From Methylomagnum ishizawai (GTDB lineage: Bacteria > Pseudomonadota > Gammaproteobacteria > Methylococcales > Methylococcaceae), in assembly GCF_019670005.1 (NCBI RefSeq), contig NZ_AP019783.1, positions 1,818,501 through 1,882,500 of the forward strand: a stretch of DNA of 64,000 nt. The letters are read 5' to 3'. The position numbers and the translations under genes are program-made. The notes beneath the pieces were generated by a model. It did not search any database. It saw nothing but the letters and a program-made list of their open reading frames with translations, and was not told where the DNA came from. Shown here one piece after another: positions 53,623 to 62,407 of this stretch. Each line of letters opens with the position of its first letter. The first letter of the stretch is position 1.

Positions 53623-54768
53623 CTATGATATGGGCCAATTTTGCCCCGTTCTCCTGCTTATACCCATCAGCTGCGCTAGCGCTTTACGCTCTAAACTCGC
53701 TCGGTTTCTTCGATCTTGATCAGCACTAGAGAATTCAGGCCCAGCCACTGCCCTATTCCCACCACTCTTCTTGGCTGATAGTTGTCCTTCAATGGCGCGC
53801 AGCACTGTCTCAAAGGCTGGCTCCGATGCGTCGTAAAAAATAGCAAAACCGGCGCTACAGTGAACGTACAAGCCTTGTGCAACTGCCCCCCAACTCGCCT
53901 TAGATATCTTGCGAACAATATTTCCTGCCAGTTTCGCGATATCGTGCTCGTAACGACTGCTTATCAATACAAAAACAGTGTCGTCACCCATTCTGCCAAC
54001 TAGGAGTCGGTCAGGCAGACCTTCGCAATGATGCAATATTCTTTCAACTATGGCGTCGCCGATGTCAACTCCAAATCGTGTGTTAATACCTGACATTCCG
54101 TCAACGTCGAGTGAAATGATGGAGACAGCATTTCCGAGTCCCTTTTCGGCTTCAATTAGTGATTGCAAGTGTCTTTCAACGAATATTCGACCGAGTGCGC
54201 GTCGACGAATAGTTGGAAGTACGTTTCCTGCTGAAGCGGCGAAATATGAACTAAGTATTCCAACGGAGGCGCCAACTAGATCTGACTCATTAGATCCCGG
54301 AAATGTGGGTCCGCTAACTGTTGTTGCAGAAGCCTTTGTTCCTGGGAAGAGTGGTTTCGGCCTTCGCTTGGCCCCACTTACACCCAATGCTTCCATAAGT
54401 ATGGTTCGGGATTGTTCCTCTCCTAGTCCAAGTAGGTCCACATAGACTATTTGACCCAGTAGTCCATCTGGTATGCAGTCGTCGATTCTGACTGGGACTA
54501 AGAGTTTTTTGCTTCCTACTGGATCTTTAGCGAAAAATGCTGCCCACTCGGCGGCCACAAACTTCGATTTTAATGATGCATCCGATAGCACAAGTATCAG
54601 TCGTTCACATTCTTTTATTGCTGAATGCATGGATTCAGCGAAATTGGTGCCTGGAGAGAAATCCCATTTTTGCATTAAGGTGCTTGATCCAACCAAATCT
54701 AATTCCCAGGCAATCCATTCTGCCCAAGCTGAGTCGGAACTGGTGTAGCTAATAAAGAAGTTTTTCAT
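53623..54768 (-). CDS. TIR domain fused to a GGDEF-like nucleotidyl cyclase domain
   Basis: A 381-residue cassette protein. The N-terminal TIR domain (about 1-135) has FFISYTSSDSAWAEWIAWEL, where the glutamate is a candidate NADase residue, then WDFSPGTNFAESMHSAI and ERLILVLSDASLKSKF. The C-terminal part (about 215-330) is GGDEF-like: IISLDVDGMSGINTRFG with the metal aspartates, IGDAIVERIL, and a changed signature loop GRMGDDTVFVLI. TIR domains cleave NAD or make cyclic ADP-ribose in anti-phage systems; GGDEF domains make cyclic dinucleotides. A self-contained sensor-effector is plausible but inferred. No transmembrane segment. Confidence 0.85.
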   Translation of the reverse strand: MKNFFISYTSSDSAWAEWIAWELDLVGSSTLMQKWDFSPGTNFAESMHSAIKECERLILVLSDASLKSKFVAAEWAAFFAKDPVGSKKLLVPVRIDDCIPDGLLGQIVYVDLLGLGEEQSRTILMEALGVSGAKRRPKPLFPGTKASATTVSGPTFPGSNESDLVGASVGILSSYFAASAGNVLPTIRRRALGRIFVERHLQSLIEAEKGLGNAVSIISLDVDGMSGINTRFGVDIGDAIVERILHHCEGLPDRLLVGRMGDDTVFVLISSRYEHDIAKLAGNIVRKISKASWGAVAQGLYVHCSAGFAIFYDASEPAFETVLRAIEGQLSAKKSGGNRAVAGPEFSSADQDRRNRASLERKALAQLMGISRRTGQNWPIS

Positions 54769-54799
54769 TCGTTGAATGAGATGACGTCTCGAATTTGCG

Positions 54800-54894
54800 G
54801 CCTAACGTCGTAGTTGAGCGACGCGGCGCGCCGATGAACTAGCTATTCCCACTGAACATGCCCGCGCCGTGTTCGCTCCAACGCAGAGTTCGAC
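54800..54894 (-). other. attC-like site (95 bp) beside the TIR cassette
   Basis: GCCTAAC at 54800-54806, arms TTGAGCGACGCGGCGCG and CGCGCCGTGTTCGCTCCAA, degenerate other end GTTCGAC at 54888-54894. It could be the attC of a preceding cassette or a remodelled attI junction. Confidence 0.65.
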
Positions 54895-54957
54895 GTGATT
54901 TACACTTTGAACCCCCGTTAACAGCCGGGGCAAAATGGGGCAGACGTTCACCTAAAG

Positions 54958-55013
54958 GGCGATACCCTCGCGTGGTGCATCAACTCCGTTATGCACCACG
55001 CGAGGGTATCGCC
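54958..55013. repeat. 23-bp perfect inverted repeat
   Basis: Arms 54958-54980 (GGCGATACCCTCGCGTGGTG..) and 54991-55013, loop CAACTCCGTT. Flanked by AAA and TTTT, so it can act as a terminator-like hairpin on the plus strand. Confidence 0.8.
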
Positions 55014-55171
55014 TTTTGGATAAAAGCTCAACGGCCTGACTCATTTTATTCCGGTCGTTAATGTATCCAAATATCCCTAAATCGCGGCGAACGTGTAGTA
55101 GACACCAAACGGTGCCTAATCCAATATCCGACCTGACCGATAACACTGGTCCAGGCCGCGACATGGCTCAC

Positions 55172-55201
55172 ACGATACGCCGGTAATCGTTCATGTGTCA
55201 A
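55172..55201 (-). promoter_or_regulatory. candidate cassette promoter Pc
   Basis: On the minus strand TTGACA (55201-55196), 18-base spacer, TATCGT (55177-55172). It points into the array, as expected for Pc. Confidence 0.5.
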
Positions 55202-55227
55202 TCGTGAATATTTACCCTCCTGGACTG

Positions 55228-55256
55228 TTGCAAGTTTGCATACACTTGATTTTAAT
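55228..55256 (+). promoter_or_regulatory. candidate intI promoter
   Basis: TTGCAA (55228-55233), 17-base spacer, TTTAAT (55251-55256), about 75 bases before the intI ATG. I saw no convincing LexA box. Confidence 0.45.
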
Positions 55257-55330
55257 AGGCGGTTTTTAGAGGTCGGTGCCCCATTAGTTCATCCTTATTC
55301 AGCCAATCCAGCCCAGGAGTGCTTCAAGCT

Positions 55331-56389
55331 ATGGTCGCCCAATCCCCGATTAGCACACCAAGTCTGTCCAATATCACACCATCCCCCGCAGCTAAGCCCA
55401 AGCTCCTGGATCAAGTCCGCAATGCCATAAGGCTGAGGCACTATAGCCTCCGCACCGAACGCGCTTATGTCGATTGGATTCGGCGCTATATCCTCTTCCA
55501 TAACAAGCGCCATCCCAAGGACATGGGCGCGGACGAAGTCGCCGCCTTCCTATCCCACCTCGCCATCGAGCGCACCGTGGCCTCCTCCACCCAGAACCAG
55601 GCGCTCTCCGCCCTGGTATTCCTCTACAAAGCGGTGCTGGGGATGGATTTGCCCTGGCTCGACGGCATCGAACGCGCCAAACGGCCCCAACGCCTGCCGA
55701 CCGTACTCACGGTGCGCGAGGTCGGCATGGTGCTGGAAAATCTGGAAGGCACCCTCGGCCTCATGGCCCGCCTGCTCTACGGGACCGGGATGCGCCTGAT
55801 GGAATGCGTGCGCCTGCGGGCCAAGGACGTGGATTTCCAGATGCGGCAAATCACCATACGCGACGGCAAAGGCGCGAAGGATCGGGTGACCATGTTGCCG
55901 GTGCTGCTAGCCGACCCGCTCAAGGCGCACTTGCAACGGGTCCGCGTCCTGCACGCGGCGGACTTGGCGGAGGGATACGGCGCGGTTTGGCTACCCGACG
56001 CGCTTTCGGCCAAATATCCCAACGCGGCGCGGGAATGGGGCTGGCAATATGTGTTTCCGGCGCGGGGGCTGTCGGTCGATCCGCGCTCCGGCCAGCGCCG
56101 CCGCCACCATGTAGACGAGAAATCCTTGCAGCGGGCGGTGAGGAAGGCCGCGCAAACCGCGGGCCTCGCCAAGCCGGTCTCCCCGCATACCTTCCGCCAC
56201 AGCTTCGCCACCCACGTCCTCGAAACGGGCTACGACATCCGCACCGTCCAGGAACTCCTGGGCCACAAGGACGTGAACACCAATCTATACCCACGTCCTC
56301 AACCGGGGCGGGCGCGGCGTGGTCAGTCCCCTCGACCGCCTGTAAAGCCCGCGATGGCGTATCCTCAACCCCACCAGCTTTCCCGGTAG
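55331..56389 (+). pseudogene. integron integrase IntI, frameshifted near the catalytic tyrosine
   Basis: A tyrosine recombinase with the IntI-specific patch ([20 protein letters not shown]) and box II ([19 protein letters not shown], then [13 protein letters not shown]). After that point the frame changes: the gene reads NLYPRPQP and runs to 56389. Shifting the frame at 56282-56286 restores [19 protein letters not shown] and the normal stop at 56343-56345. About five bases appear lost compared with related integrases, which should abolish activity. ATG at 55331 follows AGGAG; a GTG at 55319 is also possible. Confidence 0.85.
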
Positions 56390-56396
56390 CGCCACC

Positions 56397-57227
56397 ATGC
56401 TCCACCTCCCCGCGCCCCTAAAATCAATCCTCCTACACCTCGCCCTCGTCGCCGCCACCGCCCTCACTCTGTTCCCCCTGCTGTGGATGGTCGCGGTCTC
56501 CCTCATGTCCCCGGAAGAAGCCAACCGCTTCCCGCCGCCACTCTGGCCGGAACAACCCAGCCTCGCCCATTACCGCGCCCTGTTCGCCCGGCTCGATATC
56601 GCCCGCTACGCCCTCAACAGCCTCGCCGTGGCCACGGCGGTGACGGCGCTCTCGCTGTTGTTCAATTCCCTGGCCGGTTACGCCTTCGCCAAGCTGCGCT
56701 TCCGGGGCCGCGACCGGCTGTTCGGATTGTTGCTGGCGGCGCTGGTGATTCCGTCCCAGGTCGCCATGCTGCCCTTGTTCCTGCTGCTGAAAAGCCTGGG
56801 GTTGGTCGATAGCTTCGGCGGTGTCGTCGTCCCCGGCCTCGCCAGCCTGTTCGGTATCTTCCTGGTCCGCCAATACGCGCTGTCCATCCCCGACAGCCTG
56901 CTCGACGCCGCCCGCATCGACGGCGCGGGCGAATTCCGCATCTATTGGTCCCTGGTCCTGCCGCTGTGCCGCCCGATCCTGGTCACGCTCGCCATCTTCA
57001 CCTTCATGGGCACCTGGAACGATTTCATGTGGCCCTTGGTGATCCTCACCGACAGCCAGCGCTACACCCTGCCGGTGGCCCTCGCCAACCTCATGGGCGA
57101 ACACGCGCTGGACATGGAATTGATGATGGCGGGGGCGGTGCTGACCGTGCTGCCGGTGGTGGCGCTGTTCCTGGCCTTGCAGAAGTACTACATCGAGGGC
57201 TTGGTGCTGGGCGGCGTCAAGGAATAG
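56397..57227 (+). CDS. MalG-type ABC permease
   Basis: A 276-residue inner-membrane permease, the second half of the sugar transporter (first segment HLALVAATALTLFPLLWMVA; EAA-like DAARIDGAGEFRIYWSLVLP). Its normal position is directly after the MalF-type gene, now 12.4 kb to the left. It starts 51 bases after the original intI stop, so it may depend on intI transcription or a new promoter. The ATG at 56397 has no good ribosome binding site. Confidence 0.9.
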   Translation: MLHLPAPLKSILLHLALVAATALTLFPLLWMVAVSLMSPEEANRFPPPLWPEQPSLAHYRALFARLDIARYALNSLAVATAVTALSLLFNSLAGYAFAKLRFRGRDRLFGLLLAALVIPSQVAMLPLFLLLKSLGLVDSFGGVVVPGLASLFGIFLVRQYALSIPDSLLDAARIDGAGEFRIYWSLVLPLCRPILVTLAIFTFMGTWNDFMWPLVILTDSQRYTLPVALANLMGEHALDMELMMAGAVLTVLPVVALFLALQKYYIEGLVLGGVKE

Positions 57228-57243
57228 CCCGGACGGCGGGCAT

Positions 57244-57273
57244 AAAAAAAGCCGGGGCGAACCCCGGCTTTTT
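57244..57273. terminator. bidirectional terminator
   Basis: A7, then stem GCCGGGG-CGAA-CCCCGGC, then T5. It can end both the MalG-type gene (plus) and fbaA (minus). Confidence 0.85.
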
Positions 57274-57296
57274 CCGTCCTTAACGGTGGTGGGCGC

Positions 57297-58376
<1,080 letters not shown>

Positions 58377-58502
58377 GGATGAGCCCTATCTACAACGGGT
58401 TGGAAAGCCGGGCATTATAGCCGAAACGGGTTGCGTCAGACAGGGAAAACCGGCGCGGGCCGGTGGTTCCTGGGACTCCACCCCGGCCCGCCCCGGAAGC
58501 GC

Positions 58503-60434
58503 TCAGGGTTCGTAATCTTCCAGTACGTAGAAATTCTCCCGCTTCTTGGCCTCGACGAAATCGTTGCGCCGGGTTTGGTGGTCCAGGACCATTTGGTTCA
58601 AATGCCGGCCTTCGCCGATGGAGGGATCGGCCATCGCCAGGAGGGTCGTGATCTGGCGCGAATTGCGCCAGCCGCCCGGTTCCTGGTCGCGGCAGGCTTG
58701 TTCCATGGTGGCGCAGAACATCAGCCCGCATTGTTGCAGCACCCGGCCCGCCGGTTCGGTGGGTAGGCCGGGATCGTTGCCTTGGAGCTTGACCCGGTCC
58801 AGTTCGAGGCGGACCTGCCCGAATCCCAAGGGCTTGCCCGTGCCCAGTTGGTGGACGAGGTTGCGGTCGCCGTTCCAGGTCAAGGCCCAGACCAGGCCGC
58901 CCAGTTCTTCCGGCTTGAGGTTGTGGAACCTGAGCTTGCCTTTGAAGGTGGCCCCGGTCTTGAGCGGATGCAAGGTGGAAGTCACCTTGCTGGGTTGCAG
59001 GCAGCGCGGCGGGTGGAAGGGTTTGCCGGGATAGCGTTTCCAGCCCCTGAGTTCGGCGAATTCGTCCATCAGCGTGGTATAGCCCTGCGCCTCGGGGTCG
59101 AGTTGCATCCCGTTGGCGGCGGTGGCTTGGCGGATGTAGTTGGGGTAATAGCTGGGCTTGGGGCTGTTGAGGATGACGGTCACGCTGTCGCCGAAACGGG
59201 CGTCCTCGGAGAAGGCGGCCCCGAACGACACCCGGCTTTTCAGGCCGCGGCGGCCCTGGGCCTCGGCCTGGGTGCAACCGAACAGCGTCTCCACGAAATC
59301 CAACCGTCCTTGTTCGCAATGGTCCTCGGAAGAATTGCGCAGGGCGTCGTGGATCGACAGCTTGTAGGGCAGCTTGAACATCTGCGCCAGGCCCAGCGAG
59401 GCGATGCGGTCGCCCTCGTAGATGAAGAATACCGGGATGGCATCGCCCGATTGCCAATGGCGCTGCTTCCAATATTCCCAGTCCTTGGAATCCTCGTGGA
59501 TTTTGAGGAAGCCGCGCATGACTTCCTTGCTGGGTTCGATGGGGTGCTGTTCGGTGTGGTAGAACAGGAATTCCATGTGCTTGCGCGGGCTGGGCTGGCC
59601 GGTCAGCACCAAGCGGCCCTTGCGCTTGCCCTGGCCGATCTGGGTGGCTTTGCTGTAGCGCAGCAGGTTGCCCCGGCTATGGGGATGGTCGCGCAGCGGG
59701 CCGGGCTCGAAACGGATGTCCGGCTTCCCGCCCAGTTCCTCCCATTTGCGGTATTTGGCCTGGGCGCTGCGCTGGCTATCGTCGAGCTTGCCCAGCACGA
59801 AATCCTTGAATTCCCGGCCCGCATCCGGGCTGAGCAAGGTCATCAGATCGTCGTGTTCGATGCGCGAATGGCGGCAGGGATAGACCTTCCACACCCCCTG
59901 CTCGAAGCGCAGCCAGCCGGTTTCGGCGCGGGCGCGGTAGGCCCGGCCCACCTTCTCGGTCATGGCCTTGGCATAGGCGGGCATCCCGCCCGAGAGGTCG
60001 CGGATCCCCAGGTGGCGGTCGTCGATCAGGTGCATCTTGCCGAAGGTGGCGATTTCCAGGACGTTGCGGATCATGCCGCGCAGGCTGGAACCGGGGATCA
60101 TGGGGCGGCCATCGGGGGCGATGATGAAGCGTTTCTCGCCGACCTCCTGCTCATGGGCCACCAGCAGGGGCGATTCGGTATAGAGCGTGAATTCCAGGGT
60201 GCCGCCGATGCCGTCCGAGAATGGCAGGTCGTGGCTGGCGGACGCGCTCCACGGCGGGAAATACACCCAATCGGCCAGCGGCACGAAGTTGTACGGGGCT
60301 TGGATGCCGCGCAGCGCGATGGCGGGGCGGGGGATGGCGCTCATATTGGGTTTGCTGAACTCGCGTTTGGCGTTGGGCGCATCTTGCGCGGGCGGGTTGG
60401 CCCTGGAATCGCGGCGGTGGATGGGACGGTTCAT
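58503..60434 (-). CDS. TIGR03986-type CRISPR-associated RAMP protein
   Basis: A 643-residue type III CRISPR RAMP protein. It matches the TIGR03986 pattern: APYNFVPLADWVYFPPW, ASASHDLPFSDGIGG, PDGRPMIPGSSLRGMIRNVL and LEIATFGKMHLIDDRHLGI, with a late glycine-rich loop (HQLGTGKPLGFGQVRLEL). RAMPs of this kind bind or cut RNA in type III-D-like complexes. ATG at 60434 was chosen; the frame is open further upstream. It is the last gene of the operon. Confidence 0.88.
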   Translation of the reverse strand: MNRPIHRRDSRANPPAQDAPNAKREFSKPNMSAIPRPAIALRGIQAPYNFVPLADWVYFPPWSASASHDLPFSDGIGGTLEFTLYTESPLLVAHEQEVGEKRFIIAPDGRPMIPGSSLRGMIRNVLEIATFGKMHLIDDRHLGIRDLSGGMPAYAKAMTEKVGRAYRARAETGWLRFEQGVWKVYPCRHSRIEHDDLMTLLSPDAGREFKDFVLGKLDDSQRSAQAKYRKWEELGGKPDIRFEPGPLRDHPHSRGNLLRYSKATQIGQGKRKGRLVLTGQPSPRKHMEFLFYHTEQHPIEPSKEVMRGFLKIHEDSKDWEYWKQRHWQSGDAIPVFFIYEGDRIASLGLAQMFKLPYKLSIHDALRNSSEDHCEQGRLDFVETLFGCTQAEAQGRRGLKSRVSFGAAFSEDARFGDSVTVILNSPKPSYYPNYIRQATAANGMQLDPEAQGYTTLMDEFAELRGWKRYPGKPFHPPRCLQPSKVTSTLHPLKTGATFKGKLRFHNLKPEELGGLVWALTWNGDRNLVHQLGTGKPLGFGQVRLELDRVKLQGNDPGLPTEPAGRVLQQCGLMFCATMEQACRDQEPGGWRNSRQITTLLAMADPSIGEGRHLNQMVLDHQTRRNDFVEAKKRENFYVLEDYEP

Positions 60435-60469
60435 GGGAGGATACCTTGGGCTGGGAGGTTGAAAGAGGC

Positions 60470-60991
60470 CTAGGCGAAACCGAGCAAGCGGGCGGCGAAT
60501 TGACGCCAACCCGTGTCCTCGTCGTAGCGCCAATACACCCGGTAGCGCAGGCGGGCGCCGAAGGCTTGGCCGGTGGCGGGCAGGTGGTCGACCCCGGCCA
60601 GGGACCGTTCCTGGCTGAGGTAGCCGCCGTCCGCGGCGGGGATGTCGGTGATATGGGTCAAGCGCCAGCCTTCGGCGACCCGGCGCACCCACAGGCTGCC
60701 GCGTGCGCCCGCCAATTCCCCGGCCAGGATGGGGTCGAAATCGCCATCGGGACCGGGCCGGGATGCGCCCCCGAGGACCAGGGCCAGCCGGGATTGGCGT
60801 TCCAGCCAGCCGGCTTGGGCGTCGAAGCCCTGGATGGCTTGTTCCACCGCGTCCGGGTCGGTGGCGAGGCTGGATTCCAGGCGGACCACGCAGGGCACCA
60901 GGTCCGGGAGTCCCGGCGGGCCGAGTTCCCGCCAGGCCTGGGCCAGTTTGAGCTTCCGCCAATCTTCGGCGGTGCGGTGGGCGCGGTTCAT
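60470..60991 (-). CDS. small CRISPR type III accessory protein, Csx19-like
   Basis: A 173-residue protein between two RAMP genes. Length and place fit Csx19 (TIGR03984) of type III-D loci; the end RLRYRVYWRYDEDTGWRQFA and RRVAEGWRLTHITDI resemble that family, but I cannot confirm it. It overlaps the preceding RAMP gene by 4 bases (ATGA). Confidence 0.55.
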   Translation of the reverse strand: MNRAHRTAEDWRKLKLAQAWRELGPPGLPDLVPCVVRLESSLATDPDAVEQAIQGFDAQAGWLERQSRLALVLGGASRPGPDGDFDPILAGELAGARGSLWVRRVAEGWRLTHITDIPAADGGYLSQERSLAGVDHLPATGQAFGARLRYRVYWRYDEDTGWRQFAARLLGFA

Positions 60992-62397
60992 GGGGTGGAC
61001 TCCTTGAGTTCGTCGCGGACGATATCGCCCTGGAAATAACCCAGGCCCCGCGCGCTGGCCGCGCCCAGGGCCAGGCGGCCTTCGAGCAGGTCGTCCAGGG
61101 TGGCGCGGAACGCCTGCCTCACCGCCTTGGGGGCGCCCCGCCAAATATCCTTGGCGACCCGCAGCCGCAGTTGGAAGGCATTGCCGTAGACGGCCTCCTC
61201 GCAATAGAACACCCCGTCGCGCACCCCGCCGGTGAAGCGGTCCAGGCTGTTATGGGCCAGCCGGAAGGTGGCGGGATCGTCGGCCACCGCGTCCTCGATC
61301 AACACATGGCCGCCCCGGCCCCGGGCCGGGTCCGGGCCACCGTGGCCGAACAGGTAGCGGGTGGCGGGATTGTGGTCGGGGGTTTCCTGTTCGAGGCGGC
61401 GGGGGTCGAGCCCGTCGGCGTAGCGCCGGGTCAGGCGGTTGTAATGGAAGGCCGTGCGGTGGGCCAGGGCACCCTTGACCGCGCTGGCCGGGACGATCAC
61501 CCGCCGCCGGGCCAGATGCCCCCTGGTACCGACCCAGGCCACCCGCTCCTCGGTATAGGGCAGCGCCTCGCTGGACCGGGTGGCGTCCGTCACCGGGATA
61601 TCGCCGCCCCCGAAGCGCCAGAAATCCTCCGCCTCCAGGTTGAGGTCCAGCCGCAGCCAGTTGCCGGACAGGCCGGGGTCCGCCACCAGTTCGATCTCGC
61701 GCAAGGCTTCGGCGGGCCGGTCCAGCCGCCGGGGGTGGCGGGCATAGGCCCGGAAATCCGCCGGTTCGCGCAGATCGAAGCGCCGCTCGGCATAGCGTTG
61801 GATGTGCAATTGCCCGTAGCCGCGCCGGGTCGCCCCCCCGAGCCGGAATTCGGCCCCGGCCAGCACCGCTTGCAGCGCTTCCCAGGCCGGGGCCAGGGCG
61901 TCCCCGGTCCCGTCCCACAGGGCCATCTCGAAACTGAACCGATGTCCCGGCGCGACGAAGCGCTGTCCGAACCGGCCTTGGAACTGGGCGACGCCCCGGG
62001 TTCCCAGGCGCATATGGTCGCGGTGGGGCAGTTCGTTGACCGCGAAGGCCGAGAGCAGGGGGTCGCGGGTCCAGGCGCGTTCCAGGTCCAGGCCGTCCAT
62101 GGGATGGTCGTGGCCATCGTGGATATGCGCCCAGGTCACGGAGAGGGGCGAGGGCGTGCTGTCGTGGTCGCTGGCTTGGCCGAACACCGCCCGCGTGGCC
62201 GCGAGACCCAATCGCCGCGCCAAGGCGTGGCGCAAGGCGCCGGCCAGGGCGGTGCCGGGGATGGCCGGGAGGCCATTGGCGTCGGTGACGACCTGGGTGT
62301 CGAACAAGGTGTTATGGCGGCCCGTGGACAACGACAGGGGACTGGTGGCTTCCAGGGTGATCCGCGCCAGGCGGAGGATGGGCGTGTTGGCCTGCAT
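60988..62397 (-). CDS. double-domain RAMP protein of a type III CRISPR complex
   Basis: A 469-residue protein with two RAMP units. The first has LPAIPGTALAGALRHALARR and LGGATRRGYGQLHIQ; the second has VIVPASAVKGALAHRTAFHY and LGAASARGLGYFQG. Such fused Csm3/Cmr4-type units form the backbone that binds target RNA; the aspartates near each start are candidate cleavage residues. Overlaps the next gene. Confidence 0.85.
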   Translation of the reverse strand: MQANTPILRLARITLEATSPLSLSTGRHNTLFDTQVVTDANGLPAIPGTALAGALRHALARRLGLAATRAVFGQASDHDSTPSPLSVTWAHIHDGHDHPMDGLDLERAWTRDPLLSAFAVNELPHRDHMRLGTRGVAQFQGRFGQRFVAPGHRFSFEMALWDGTGDALAPAWEALQAVLAGAEFRLGGATRRGYGQLHIQRYAERRFDLREPADFRAYARHPRRLDRPAEALREIELVADPGLSGNWLRLDLNLEAEDFWRFGGGDIPVTDATRSSEALPYTEERVAWVGTRGHLARRRVIVPASAVKGALAHRTAFHYNRLTRRYADGLDPRRLEQETPDHNPATRYLFGHGGPDPARGRGGHVLIEDAVADDPATFRLAHNSLDRFTGGVRDGVFYCEEAVYGNAFQLRLRVAKDIWRGAPKAVRQAFRATLDDLLEGRLALGAASARGLGYFQGDIVRDELKESTP

Positions 62398-62407
62398 CGG
62401 GGGACTC

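Larger units (their letters stand above)
54895..55330. other. integron leader region
   Basis: No gene is supported. It holds a large palindrome (54958-55013), a candidate cassette promoter (55172-55201), a candidate intI promoter (55228-55256) and presumably attI, whose exact core I could not fix. Short frames here mirror the palindrome and are not believed. Confidence 0.55.
44521..56345. mobile_element. chromosomal integron: cassette array plus integrase
   Basis: From a truncated attC at 44521 to the end of intI at 56345. attC sites at 45241, 47259, 48090, 51400, 51719, 52050, 53497 and 54800 separate cassettes. The ends show GCCTAAC...GTTAGGC, and in the minus-strand direction the inner arms match the classical pattern (TTCAAG near the first end, CTTAA near the last). 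All cassette genes read leftward, away from the rightward intI. The block separates the MalF- and MalG-type permease genes. Three insertion sequences lie inside. Confidence 0.85.

Noticed and set aside
54858-55164. Two short frames around the large palindrome
   Set aside because: They mirror each other because of the inverted repeat and lack ribosome binding sites.
55200-55330. LexA box in front of intI
   Set aside because: The closest string (CTGTTGCAAG..) does not match CTGT-N8-ACAG.
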